Shown: positions 31,802-40,901 of the stretch, one piece after another
Position numbering within the stretch: the first letter of the stretch is position 1
Layout: every line of letters begins with the position of its first letter
Assembly: GCA_930633525.1 (NCBI GenBank)
Contig: CAKNFP010000002.1
Span: 1,488,001 to 1,552,000 of the forward strand
DNA: 64,000 nucleotides
Reading direction: 5' to 3'
Source of the DNA: Hyphomicrobiales bacterium
GTDB lineage: Bacteria > Pseudomonadota > Alphaproteobacteria > Rhizobiales > Beijerinckiaceae
Notes under the pieces: model-generated
What the model was told of the DNA's origin: nothing
Seen by the model: the letters and a program-made list of their open reading frames with translations, nothing else
Databases searched by the model: none
Position numbers and translations under genes: made by a program

Positions 31802-33391
31802 CTAATTCTTGGGTGCCATCTTACGCATGACGTCATCCAAATTGAAGCTTGCCGGTTTCTGCCGGATCGGGAACTCCTTGAAGCTCTCAAGCCATTTTCC
31901 AACTACGGCTTGCGTTGGCACTACAATGAACGAGCGATCGAAGAACCATTTCTCGTATTCCATGGAGCTATCCCCACGCTCGAATGGGTCAGCCCGGAGG
32001 TTGAAGAGCTTGGGCGCGCGAAGGTTGGTAAACTCCCTCCGCCAGACGTCGATGCCCTCGTGCTCCTGGGCTTTGAACACAACCTTCCAATCCGCAATGC
32101 GGACGGCCACCAGCTCGCCGTCATCATTCCAATACAGAAAATCGCGACGGGGCGATTCCTTTGCGCTTCCGGTGAGGAATGGCATGAGATTGTAGCCGTC
32201 GAGATGAACTTTGAAATTCTTGCCGTTGGCTTGATGCCCTCGAAGGCATTTAGCGACTATGTCAGGATCGCCGGCGGCGGCGCACAACGTCGGAATAAGA
32301 TCATAGTGCGAAAATACCTCGTTGTAGATCGTGCCAGGCTTGATGACGCCAGGCCACCGCATGCATGTGGGGACGCGGTATCCACCCTCCCAGTTCGTTG
32401 CCTTCTCGCCGCGGAAGGGGGTTGAACCACCGTCTGGCCAGGTCATGACTTCGGCGCCATTGTCGGTCGTGTAGACGACGATGGTGTTCTGCGTGATCCC
32501 AAGATCGTCCAGCTTCTTCAGCAGCAGGCCAACATGACCGTCGTGCTCGACCATTCCGTCCGGATAGACACCTTTGCCGGTCTTGCCGTCCGATTCTGGC
32601 TTGAGATGGGTGTTGACGTGCATGCGTGTCGAGTTGAAGTAGCAGAACCACGGCTTCTGGGCTTTATTCTGCCGGTCGATGAAATCGATCGCGGCTGCTG
32701 CGGTTTCGTCGTCGATCGTTTCCATCCGCTTTCGGGTCAGTGGGCCGGTATCCTCGATCTTTCCATCCGCTGATGAGCGGATAACGCCCCGTGGTCCAAA
32801 GCGCTTCCTGAAATCCGGATCCTTCGGATAGTCGGGATTTTCCGGCTCCTCCTCGGCATTGAGGTGATAGAGGTTGCCGAAGAACTCATCAAAGCCGTGG
32901 TTGGTGGGCAGAAACTCGTCTTTGTCGCCGAGATGGTTTTTGCCGAACTGTCCACTGACATAGCCGAGAGGCTTCAACAGTTCCGCGATGGAAGGATCCT
33001 CTGGCTGGAGGCCGACATCCGCTCCCGGCAAGCCGACTTTCGTGAGACCGGTGCGAATGGGAGATTGCCCGGTAATGAATGCGGCCCGACCTGCCGTACA
33101 GCTTTGCTCACCGTACCAGTCAGTGAACATAGCCCCCTCATTGCCGATCCGATCGATATTGGGAGTGCGATAGCCCATCATACCGCGGTTATAAATGCTG
33201 GGGTTGAACCAGCCGATATCGTCACCCATGATCACGAGGATGTTCGGCTGGCGATCAGTCCTCGGGGATGCCGCTGTCTGTTGGGCCTGAGCAGTCTTCA
33301 CCAGCGAGGCGGGGGTCATGCTCACGGCTGCGATAGCCGAGGTCCCGAGAAGAATGCTCCTACGATTCGGATAGGATCGATCGGTTGCCAT
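31802..33391 (-). CDS. Sulfatase (arylsulfatase family), twin-arginine exported
   Basis: The 529-residue enzyme is likely periplasmic: the N-terminus NRRSILLGTSAIAAVS is a twin-arginine signal ending near AQAQ. The sulfatase core is visible: ILVIMGDDIGWFNPSIYN with metal-binding Asp-Asp, and the formylglycine motif C-x-A-x-R as Cys98-T-A-G-Arg102 in EQSCTAGRAAFITG. FGKNHLGDKDEFLPTNHGFD follows, and DNGAEVMTWPDGG holds the second metal site. Cys98 needs conversion to formylglycine by a separate enzyme not in this window. The C-terminal part, with NLRADPFERGDSSMEYEKWF, resembles choline-sulfatase-distant arylsulfatases of proteobacteria. It is isolated between IS relics, suggesting acquisition. 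Substrate not predictable. Confidence 0.92.
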   Translation of the reverse strand: MATDRSYPNRRSILLGTSAIAAVSMTPASLVKTAQAQQTAASPRTDRQPNILVIMGDDIGWFNPSIYNRGMMGYRTPNIDRIGNEGAMFTDWYGEQSCTAGRAAFITGQSPIRTGLTKVGLPGADVGLQPEDPSIAELLKPLGYVSGQFGKNHLGDKDEFLPTNHGFDEFFGNLYHLNAEEEPENPDYPKDPDFRKRFGPRGVIRSSADGKIEDTGPLTRKRMETIDDETAAAAIDFIDRQNKAQKPWFCYFNSTRMHVNTHLKPESDGKTGKGVYPDGMVEHDGHVGLLLKKLDDLGITQNTIVVYTTDNGAEVMTWPDGGSTPFRGEKATNWEGGYRVPTCMRWPGVIKPGTIYNEVFSHYDLIPTLCAAAGDPDIVAKCLRGHQANGKNFKVHLDGYNLMPFLTGSAKESPRRDFLYWNDDGELVAVRIADWKVVFKAQEHEGIDVWRREFTNLRAPKLFNLRADPFERGDSSMEYEKWFFDRSFIVVPTQAVVGKWLESFKEFPIRQKPASFNLDDVMRKMAPKN

Positions 33392-34766
33392 GAAATCCCT
33401 CCCTAGGCTATTTAGCTACCAGGTTAGATCCGCATCAGGGCGAAAGCCAAGGCGTTTTCATAAGCTACTTCATGCGGAACTCGTAGGCCAAATCAGGGAC
33501 CTCGTTTTGTTCTCCGGCTAATTCATGGACGCGCTTGGGTTTCGGCCGATAAGGCGTCGTATGAGGCTCGCCGAATGTCTGGCGCGGCCCCATGCGCGGA
33601 CGCGATCAGATGATGCCGAGCCGATCACACGGCTTGCGGTCCGATCCTCGCTATCGAGGCACCCTCCCTTCCGTGCGACGAGCCTAGACACTGGTCTGGG
33701 CTTGACGATGGTATCCCTGTGCCCGGCGAAAGTGCGTCTTTCACCACAGTCGCAGCATCAACGGCGATCTGGATGGTTGTGGTGCGGTGGCTTTCATCTG
33801 GTCCCAGCCGATATCCAACTGGGCGACTGGCACGAATTGGGTTGGTGTCCATAGCGACGAGACCTGTGTCCGAGGCACGGGCCACGGCTTTTTGGCCTGG
33901 GCTCCAGCGACCATGCTCGTGGTTCCAGTCCTTGGGTCTGTGTACACCTCGGGAGGCAACACTTACAGGCTAGCAGAGAGATCATCGTCATGATAGTTTT
34001 TTGTTGGAGGCAATTAATATATACAGATTCTATAATGTATATAGACCTATCGGGCGATTTGATATTGTGATATAATACGAGTCAACCAAAACAATACATC
34101 TAAATATAGATAAATTATTATTCAATTTTGGATTTTTGCTGTCGGATGATTGCGCGTAGGCCGGGCGCCGTGTCCGTTTAACCTGCTTGAGCGTTGCGCG
34201 CTCTGTGCCGGGGGTGCTGGATGCAGCATCATGAATTTAGCGCAAAATCCAGCAGTTGAACCTCGCCAAGTATATCTGGTAAGTTTGAATGGCGCCAGCA
34301 TGCGGTAATTTTATTCTATAACAATTGATCTGAAGACCATCGTCGCAGATTTGCCTGCGCGCTTGGTTATTTCTGCAGGGAATGCTTGCTCTTAGCGATC
34401 CTGCGCTCAAGGTTACGGTTGGCCGGTGCGGTCTGGATGGCGGGACGGCTGCTATCAGCTTCTTGGCTTCCCCTCCGAGGCACAGTCGCCAGCATCATCC
34501 CGCACTGAATGAGGGGGCCATCGTGGATATAGGTCCGCAACCAACCGGCCTTCGTTCTGCCCTGGCCGGGTTGCAGCGTCGGAACTGGCGTGTCATCGCC
34601 ACGCAGACGGCAGTCCGCCCGCAAACACATGCTCGCGCAATTTGATGAACGGCTCAAGCAACCCGCTCGTTTTGCCCCTCGCATTGGCCGGGGCTAAATC
34701 AGCAGGATTGATGTCCAGAATTTTTTGTGTAATTGTGTTTTTAACAGAATTCTTTTGTAAAAGAGT
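33392..34766. other. 1.4-kb gene-free region with an A+T-rich island and IS66 relic
   Basis: No intact gene is seen. The stretch at about 33985-34140 and again near 34240-34340 is far richer in A+T than the surrounding DNA, pointing to foreign origin or promoter-rich DNA. It includes the inverted repeat TATATACA/TGTATATA (34018-34043, 10-bp spacer). The part 33500-33980 has short frames on both strands that match no family I know. The IS66 fragment at about 34438-34597 is listed separately. The A+T-rich final 60 bp likely hold the promoter of the receptor gene at 34767. Confidence 0.5.
34438..34597 (-). pseudogene. IS66-family transposase (TnpC) relic
   Basis: The minus strand reads DDTPVPTLQPGQGRTKAGWL followed by RTYIHDG. 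This corresponds to the IS66 TnpC block D(D)TPVPVLxPGxGxTKTGRLWxYVRDD, which carries a catalytic Asp. Downstream residues (MMLATVPRRGSQEADSSRPA) fit the region after it only loosely. No start, IS termini or accessory tnpA/tnpB genes were found, so it is a remnant. Confidence 0.65.
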
Positions 34767-36380
34767 ATGGATATGCCCCAAGGTTTAATCGTGCCACCCA
34801 ATAGGTCGGCTGTCAAAACTGTCCTCACCCTCGGTAGGGCCGCGCTTGTATTCCTTTTTCTTGGGTCGGCGGGATGGGCTCAATCGCAGGGCGGGCGGGT
34901 GACTTGGGCGCTCATCAACGAGGATGCTACTCTTAACCCCATCAATAGTACCGCCACCGGACCTGCCATCATAGGTCCCAAGATTTTTGAGGGCTTGGTC
35001 CGCTACGACGAAAAGCTGGATCCTCAGCCCGAGCTGGCAACCCAATGGTCTGTCAGCGAGGACGGGCTGACCTACACATTCACGCTCCGGCCCAATGTGA
35101 AGTGGCACGACGGCCAGCCATTCACGGCCGAGGACGTGAAGTTCAGCCTCGAGCGCCTCAAAGCCGCCCACCCGCGCGGGCGTGTGACGTTTTCATCCGT
35201 TTCTGCGATTGAAACGCCGGATCCCCAAACCGTTGTCGTCAAGCTTTCCAGGCCGGCGCCCTTTCTCCTGACAGCGCTTGCAGCTTCAGAGTCGCCTATC
35301 GTTCCCGCACATATCTACAAGGATGTGGACGCGTCGGCCCCGGCGCCAGATAGGGCCATCATTGGCACCGGCCCGTTCATCTTCAAGGAATGGAAGCGGG
35401 GAAACAGCGTATTGCTGGCCCGAAATCCCAATTATTGGGATCAGGGAAAGCCCTATCTGGATGAAATTCTCTTCCGCTTCGTGCCTGACGCGGCAGCACG
35501 CGCCGCCGCTTTCGAGGCCAAGGAAATCGACATCGGCGGCGACGGCGTGATTGCAGCTGCGGAAATAGCGCGGATCAAGCAGGTGCCGCATCTCTTGATC
35601 GACGAGAAGCGCTCCACCTATGAGGGCACTCATCGCATGCTGATTTTTAACTTCGACACGCCGGTCCTGCAGGATAGAAAAGTCCGGCAAGCGTTGTCCC
35701 ATGCGATTGATCGCAAGGCCGTGAACAATCTCATCTGGTTTGGTCAGGCCGTCGATTCGCCCACCCCGATCAGCCCTTCACTGGCAAAGTTTCATAATCC
35801 CAACATTAAGGGCTATGCGTTCGATCCGGCGCTCGCCAACAAACTGCTGGATGAGGCCGGGTATCCTAAAAAGAACGACGGCTACCGCTTCAAACTCAGG
35901 ATATCCGCCAACAATTCGATCGATCCGCGCATTTCATTCCTGTTCCAGCAGCAGCTTAAGGCGGTCGGCGTGGATTCGGAAATTCAGCGTGGCGATCGGG
36001 CCGCCTACCTCAAGCGCATCTACACCGATCGGGATTTCGACCTGACGACGGAGGCCCTCGCCAACGCATTCGACCCCACAATCGGTGTCCAGCGCGTCTA
36101 TTGGTCAAAGGCTTTCAAGGTCGGTGTGCCCTTTGCCAATCCCGGCCACTATTCCAACCCTGAGGTTGACACGCTGCTGGAGGCGGCAGCGGTCGAGCTG
36201 AACGCTGATAAGCGCCGCGAATTGTTCTTGAAGTTCCAGGAGGTCGTTCACAACGACGCGGCTTCGGTCGATCTCGTCGATCCCCCGTCCGCGACAGTCG
36301 TCAACCGGCGCGTCAAGAACTACTTTGTGGGTGGCAACGGGCTGTCGCATAACTTCGCTTCCACCTATATTGATAAATGA
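34767..36380 (+). CDS. Peptide/nickel-type ABC transporter substrate-binding protein
   Basis: The 537-residue SBP_bac_5 receptor has a signal segment TLGRAALVFLFLGSAGWAQS. Family motifs are TLNPINSTATGPAIIGPKIF, EGLVRYDEKLDPQPELATQW, LRPNVKWHDGQPFTAEDVKF and GTGPFIFKEWKRGNSVLLAR with NPNYWDQGKPY. It opens an operon with an FAD oxidoreductase, two permeases and a dehydroquinase-like protein. No ATP-binding subunit (DppD/F) occurs in this cluster, so ATPases must be supplied from elsewhere. A strong intrinsic terminator lies between this gene and the next, likely making the receptor more abundant than the membrane parts. Confidence 0.9.
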   Translation: MDMPQGLIVPPNRSAVKTVLTLGRAALVFLFLGSAGWAQSQGGRVTWALINEDATLNPINSTATGPAIIGPKIFEGLVRYDEKLDPQPELATQWSVSEDGLTYTFTLRPNVKWHDGQPFTAEDVKFSLERLKAAHPRGRVTFSSVSAIETPDPQTVVVKLSRPAPFLLTALAASESPIVPAHIYKDVDASAPAPDRAIIGTGPFIFKEWKRGNSVLLARNPNYWDQGKPYLDEILFRFVPDAAARAAAFEAKEIDIGGDGVIAAAEIARIKQVPHLLIDEKRSTYEGTHRMLIFNFDTPVLQDRKVRQALSHAIDRKAVNNLIWFGQAVDSPTPISPSLAKFHNPNIKGYAFDPALANKLLDEAGYPKKNDGYRFKLRISANNSIDPRISFLFQQQLKAVGVDSEIQRGDRAAYLKRIYTDRDFDLTTEALANAFDPTIGVQRVYWSKAFKVGVPFANPGHYSNPEVDTLLEAAAVELNADKRRELFLKFQEVVHNDAASVDLVDPPSATVVNRRVKNYFVGGNGLSHNFASTYIDK

Positions 36381-36447
36381 AGTAAGTATCGTTTCCCTGA
36401 CAACTGAGCTCGTCGGCCGCACATGATGTCGTGTCATACGGCATCGA

Positions 36448-36479
36448 AGTCCCCGCGATCGCGCGGGGACTAAATTTTT
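36448..36479 (+). terminator. Intrinsic terminator between receptor and downstream transport genes
   Basis: Arms AGTCCCCGCG (36448-36457) and CGCGGGGACT (36462-36471) around ATCG form a perfect 10-bp G+C-rich stem, followed by AAATTTTTG. It lies 68 bp after the receptor stop and partly overlaps the putative start region of the next gene. It would act as a partial terminator giving more receptor than permease mRNA. Confidence 0.8.
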
Positions 36480-37857
36480 GGGCGAACCTCCTTTTCTTGG
36501 CGGAATAGAAAGCTTGCTTCCTCAGCCTGACTTCACCGGCGATCCGATCCCCGCATATCTTGCCTCCCTGGCAGGACCAGCGCCACTAACCGGTCCACTC
36601 GCCGATGATCTTGACACGGATATAGCCATCGTCGGTGCGGGCTTCGCAGGCCTCTCAGCGGCCCTCCATCTCGCAGAAGCGGGAATTCGTGCCACGCTCA
36701 TTGATGCGCGCGCGATTGGTTGGGGTGCGTCGGGGCGCGCCTTCGGCCAGATGGCGCCGGCGACGAAGCTGTCCCTGCAGGAACTCGAAGGGCTGCTCGG
36801 AACGGAGCGCGCGGCGCGCCTTGATGCCGCGGCGGCGCAAGGACCAAGCTTGGTCTTTGATCTTGTGCACCGATATCACATGGCTGCGGCGCCCACGACG
36901 AGCGGCACCCTCGTTGCAGCCCATGCGCCCCGCAAGGTTGCCGCCCTTCGTCGCAGTGGCCAGGCCCTGCAGAAACGCGGCTTTCCCGTGCATATCCTGG
37001 AAGGCCCGGAGGCGCAGGCGCTCATCGGCAGCGAGGCTTATGAACTGGCGATTCTTGATGAGCGTGGTGGCTCGGTCAACCCCCTCGGCTTCGCGTGGGG
37101 GCTGGCGCGGGCGGCCATCGAACACGGCGTCGTAATTCATACCGACACGCCCATTCACGCTCTGCGCCGCAATTCCACGCGCTGGTTGTTGGAGACGCGG
37201 CAGGGGCCTATCGTGAGAGCGCGGATGGTGATCGTCACAGCCAACGCATTCGCAGGGCGTCTCCTTCCCGAATTACGGCGAACGATCATTCCGATGCGCG
37301 CCTGGCAGGCTGTCAGTGCACCCCTTCCCGCGCGGCTTGCGGCCAGTATCTTGCCGAGCCGGCAGACGCTCAACGATACCCAGCGGATGCCCTCGGGCAT
37401 CCGTGTGCATGCAGACGGATGCTTGCAGGTCGGCGTCGACGGTCCGCTGTTCTCCCGCGACGGTGCGGTGCATCTGGCAAAACTCAATAAGCGGCTCGCG
37501 CGGCTGTTTCCATCGATCGCTCCCCATCTCCAGTGGCGGGAGACCTGGGGCGGTTGGGCCGATATGACAGCTGACAACGTACCCCATCTCCACAAACTGG
37601 CGCCTGATTTGTTCGTTGGCGTCGGCTTTGGCGGCAGGGGCGTTGCGATGGCCACATCGATGGGGCGAGATCTGGCTCTTTTGGCGCAAGCGGTCCCGGA
37701 GACGGCGCTCGGCTATCCGTTGTCCGAGCCGAAGGCGTTATGGTACCACGCCATCGCGCGGCCTCTGGTGACGGCGCTTGCGATGCGCTACCGGATCGAG
37801 GATCAGTGGGATGCGTGGCGCTTCGACCGTCGGCGCGGGAGTATGAGCCATGCCTGA
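36478..37857 (+). CDS. FAD-dependent amino acid/amine oxidoreductase (DAO family)
   Basis: The 459-residue protein has an N-terminal FAD dinucleotide fold, DTDIAIVGAGFAGLSAALHL then AEAGIRATLIDAR (about 46-80), and the DAO block RAIGWGASGRAFGQMAP. A C-terminal FAD-contacting GVGFGGRGVAMATSMGRDLA is also present. It resembles gamma-glutamylputrescine oxidase/OrdL-type enzymes that oxidise amines or secondary amino acids with oxygen or an acceptor. The start is uncertain: TTG at 36478 lies in the T-run of the terminator, and TTG at 36514 is another option, but the family needs the DPIPAYLASLAG segment. It overlaps the permease gene by 8 bp, so it is operonic. It probably oxidises the imported compound. 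Confidence 0.85.
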   Translation: MGEPPFLGGIESLLPQPDFTGDPIPAYLASLAGPAPLTGPLADDLDTDIAIVGAGFAGLSAALHLAEAGIRATLIDARAIGWGASGRAFGQMAPATKLSLQELEGLLGTERAARLDAAAAQGPSLVFDLVHRYHMAAAPTTSGTLVAAHAPRKVAALRRSGQALQKRGFPVHILEGPEAQALIGSEAYELAILDERGGSVNPLGFAWGLARAAIEHGVVIHTDTPIHALRRNSTRWLLETRQGPIVRARMVIVTANAFAGRLLPELRRTIIPMRAWQAVSAPLPARLAASILPSRQTLNDTQRMPSGIRVHADGCLQVGVDGPLFSRDGAVHLAKLNKRLARLFPSIAPHLQWRETWGGWADMTADNVPHLHKLAPDLFVGVGFGGRGVAMATSMGRDLALLAQAVPETALGYPLSEPKALWYHAIARPLVTALAMRYRIEDQWDAWRFDRRRGSMSHA

Positions 37858-38830
37858 CAGGGGGCGGATAGCCCGATACATCATTCTGCGGTTGTTGCAG
37901 GCGGTGCCGACGCTCGCGGGGATCGTGGTCCTCAACTTCTTCATACTGAAGCTGGCACCCGGGGACGCGGTGGACGCACTCGCCGCGGATATGGGCGCGG
38001 CGACCGCGGAAACCATGGCGGCGATGCGCGCGCGGTTCGGTCTCGACCAAACCGTGCTGCATCAGTTCTGGGTCTATCTTCAGAATCTCATGCATCTGAG
38101 CCTTGGCATATCGCCCCGATACGATATTCCAGTATCCACCCTTATAGGTGGGCGGATCACGGCCACGCTCGTCCTGATGCTGAGCGCTCTTATATGGGCG
38201 CTCGGCCTTGGCGTTCTATGCGGCGCCCTTATGGCGGCGCGCGTCGGGCGCTGGCAGGATCGGCTGCTCTGGTTCTTCATCCAGATCCTCTATTCCGTCC
38301 CATTCTTCTGGGTTGGGTTGCTGCTGATCGTGCTCTTCTCTGTGAAGCTCAACATCCTGCCGAGCGGTGGCATCGGCGGTGAGGGCACCGGATTGCTCGC
38401 GCTTCTTGACGATCTGCGTTACCTGATACTGCCCACTGTCACGCTATCCTTGTTCTATATAGCGGTCTATTCGCGCCTGGTCCGCTCAGCGATGCTGGAG
38501 GTCAGTGGTCAGGACTACGTACGGACGGCCTATGCGAAGGGCCTCTCACAGCGCGAGGTGTATTGGCGGCATGTCTTGCGCAACGCGCTCATGCCATTGA
38601 CCACGATCTCCGGGATGCACTTTGGCGGTATTCTCGGCGGTGCGGTCGTCGTGGAGACCGTGTTCAACTGGCCCGGGCTCGGGCGGCTCGCCTATGACGC
38701 CATCATGGGGCGGGATTACAATGTTCTGCTCGGCATCCTCCTGATCTCATCGCTCTTGGTTCTCGCGACGAACGTTCTTGTCGATGTAATCCAGGCGTGG
38801 CTTGACCCACGGATAGAGCTCGGCAGATGA
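37850..38830 (+). CDS. Dipeptide-type ABC transporter permease, DppB family
   Basis: The 326-residue membrane protein shows the DppB/OppB pattern: N-terminal RYIILRLLQAVPTLAGIVVL, the periplasmic region GLDQTVLHQFWVYLQNLMHL, and the EAA-type coupling loop RTAYAKGLSQREVYWRHVLR. The final segments VETVFNWPGLGRLAYDAIMG and LVDVIQAWLDPRIELGR are also typical. Six hydrophobic segments are visible. It overlaps the FAD oxidoreductase gene upstream and the DppC-type gene downstream (ATGA), so all are translated together. Confidence 0.92.
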   Translation: MPDRGRIARYIILRLLQAVPTLAGIVVLNFFILKLAPGDAVDALAADMGAATAETMAAMRARFGLDQTVLHQFWVYLQNLMHLSLGISPRYDIPVSTLIGGRITATLVLMLSALIWALGLGVLCGALMAARVGRWQDRLLWFFIQILYSVPFFWVGLLLIVLFSVKLNILPSGGIGGEGTGLLALLDDLRYLILPTVTLSLFYIAVYSRLVRSAMLEVSGQDYVRTAYAKGLSQREVYWRHVLRNALMPLTTISGMHFGGILGGAVVVETVFNWPGLGRLAYDAIMGRDYNVLLGILLISSLLVLATNVLVDVIQAWLDPRIELGR

Positions 38831-39717
38831 GCGCTTCCAATGACGTCGCACCATCTTCGGGGATTTCTTCCACAGGCGGCGAGGGACGCGTCTTGCGCGC
38901 TTTTCTGCGCAACCCGACGGCGATGGGAGGCCTCATCGTCCTTGTCTTCTTTTGTTTCGCGGCTGCGACGGCTCCGTACCTCTATCCTGAAGACCCCCTC
39001 AGCATGGTGGCGACACCATTCCTATGGCCGGGGCAGGATATTGCGTTTCCGCTTGGAACCGACTCACTCGGCAGGGATGTCGCGGCGCAACTCGTACACG
39101 GCGCCCGGATATCGCTGCTCATCGGGGCCATCGCCACCAGCATCGGGCTCGCGCTCGGCGTCGTCGTGGGCGGCATTGCGGGTTACTGCGGCGGCCGCGT
39201 CGAGACTATGATGCTGAGGCTCATCGAAATTTTTCAAACACTGCCGAGCTTTGTGCTGCTCATCGTTCTTGTCGCGGTTCTGAAGCCATCACTCGTAACC
39301 GTTACACTCGCAATCGGGCTCATCAACTGGCCCACGATCGCGCGCCTCACGCGTGCAGAATTCAGATCCCTGCGCGAGCACGACTATGTCCACGCCGCGC
39401 GCGCCCTTGGTCTCAGCCATTGGCGCATCATCTTGCGGGTCATGATGCCGAACGCCTTGCCTCCCGTTATCGTCACGGCATCAATGATGGTCGCGTCGGC
39501 GATTCTCATGGAGGCTGCACTCTCCTTCATGGGGCTGGGCGATCCTTCCATCGTGAGTTGGGGAAGCATGATCGGGGATGCCCGTGAATTTCTGCGGTCA
39601 GCATGGTACCTCGCTGCTTGGCCGGGTCTTGCCGTGTTCCTTGCCATTCTGTCGATCAACCTGGTCGGGGACGGCCTGAACGACGCGTTCAACCCACGGC
39701 TGAATCGTACCCGCTGA
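38827..39717 (+). CDS. Dipeptide-type ABC transporter permease, DppC family
   Basis: The 296-residue membrane protein begins with a cytoplasmic tail and AFLRNPTAMGGLIVLVFFCF. The DppC signature LGTDSLGRDVAAQLVHGARI is followed by SLLIGAIATSIGLALGVVVG. The coupling loop is HAARALGLSHWRIILRVMMP, and the end ILSINLVGDGLNDAFNPRLN is typical of DppC/OppC. It forms the heterodimeric pore with the DppB-type protein. No DppD/DppF ATPase genes follow; a dehydroquinase-like gene starts 24 bp later. Confidence 0.92.
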   Translation: MSASNDVAPSSGISSTGGEGRVLRAFLRNPTAMGGLIVLVFFCFAAATAPYLYPEDPLSMVATPFLWPGQDIAFPLGTDSLGRDVAAQLVHGARISLLIGAIATSIGLALGVVVGGIAGYCGGRVETMMLRLIEIFQTLPSFVLLIVLVAVLKPSLVTVTLAIGLINWPTIARLTRAEFRSLREHDYVHAARALGLSHWRIILRVMMPNALPPVIVTASMMVASAILMEAALSFMGLGDPSIVSWGSMIGDAREFLRSAWYLAAWPGLAVFLAILSINLVGDGLNDAFNPRLNRTR

Positions 39718-39741
39718 TAAACACCCTTCGAGAGTTCAAGT

Positions 39742-40179
39742 ATGATTGAAATTGCAGTGATCGTGGGCCCGAACATGAATTTGCTCGGCAAGCGCGAACC
39801 TGAGAAATACGGCAGTGTCACGCTCGCTGAGATCGAAGCGAACCTTCACCGTCGCGCTGAAGGGCGAGCTACGGTGCTCTTTCGCCAGTCCAATGCAGAA
39901 GCTGATCTCATCGACTGGATTCAAGAGGCGGGATTGAAGAGGCAACCGATAATCCTGCATGCTGGCGCCTATACACATACCTCGGTCGCCCTGCGCGACG
40001 CGATCCTCGGCAGCGACGCGCAGGTCGTCGAAGTTGGGCTGACCAATGTGCATGGTCGCGAAGCGTTCCGGCAGCAGACCTTCATCAAGGGCGTCTGTGT
40101 GGGCTCGATCGGCGGTTTCGGGGCCTTTTCCTACGAACTGGCCCTCGAGGCCGCGATCTGGCTAGCCCATAGAACCTAG
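39742..40179 (+). CDS. Type II 3-dehydroquinate dehydratase-like protein lacking the catalytic His
   Basis: The 145-residue protein matches AroQ in length and most motifs: GPNMNLLGKREPEKYGS with Arg18 and Tyr23, RQSNAEADLIDWIQ, AGAYTHTSVALRDAI with His79, and Arg106 in HGREAF. In AroQ the segment EVHxSN carries the catalytic His; here it reads VVEVGLTNVHGRE, with Gly99 in its place. QSNHEG has also become QSNAEA, and the usual NPGAYTH is HAGAYTH. The protein may be inactive for dehydroquinate or act on another ligand. It is the last gene of the peptide-type transporter operon, not of an aromatic-biosynthesis operon, which supports a changed role. Confidence 0.82.
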   Translation: MIEIAVIVGPNMNLLGKREPEKYGSVTLAEIEANLHRRAEGRATVLFRQSNAEADLIDWIQEAGLKRQPIILHAGAYTHTSVALRDAILGSDAQVVEVGLTNVHGREAFRQQTFIKGVCVGSIGGFGAFSYELALEAAIWLAHRT

Positions 40180-40299
40180 CAAGCTTCGCGCGCGCCTTAA
40201 TCCTGAGAATAAGTAGCTTTGCGCCGGGTGCACGGTACGTTGCTTGCAGCATGACGGCTCGTCGACCTCAGTGAACTGGTCGATGATCGGTGGCGTCTC

Positions 40300-40443
40300 T
40301 TCGACCATCCGGTCATCCTCCGTGTGTGCGCTGGCGCCTGGCCTACGATCCGAGCTGTCGTGATCTTGAAGAGATGATGGCCGGACGCGACATCTACGTT
40401 GGCCATTCCGCAATCCACCGTCGGGTCGTTCGGTTCTCGGCGC
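40300..40443 (+). pseudogene. IS6-family transposase N-terminal relic (frameshifted)
   Basis: The plus strand reads FDHPVILRVC, then after a frameshift WRLAYDPSCRDLEEMMAGRD and IYVGHSAIHRRVVRFSA. This matches the IS6 N-terminus (FDxSVILLCVRWYLAY, RDLEEMMAERG, VDHSTIHRWVVRF). It is more diverged than the copies at 3098 and 7857 and stops before the DDE domain. It marks a separate, older IS6 insertion. Confidence 0.78.
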
Positions 40444-40901
40444 TTCAGCGCGAGCACGTCACTCACCGAAAACAATTTGCCACAAGCAAAATGTCATGCC
40501 GGGGAAAGCCTTGTGAAGGTCGCGCGCGACCGATCCCGGCGCGGTATGCGCGCCTTGTCGTGGATGGGGTGTGAGCATTACCCGTATTAGCCGCCTGTCG
40601 GATGGGACGGCAAGGCCGCTTCTGTCCTAGGTCGCGGCTCGTGTGCGGCCTGGCAAAGGGTGGGGTCTCGGTATTAACCTTGTTACGTAGTTTATGATCG
40701 CCGCACCGCATGTGCGGCGTCCGAGCGTCGCCCTCGGCGTGCCCTGTTGCACGCGGCGATGGACCCGTCGGCCCCGCCGTCGCAATGACGCGGAATGCTT
40801 GGTTCTCCAAGCTTTCGGAGCTTTCCATTCATAGGCGCCGTGCGGACGCAGGCCGGCGTCACCCGAAGCCGTCGGCGCACGAAGCCGCAAACTAGCGAAA
40901 A

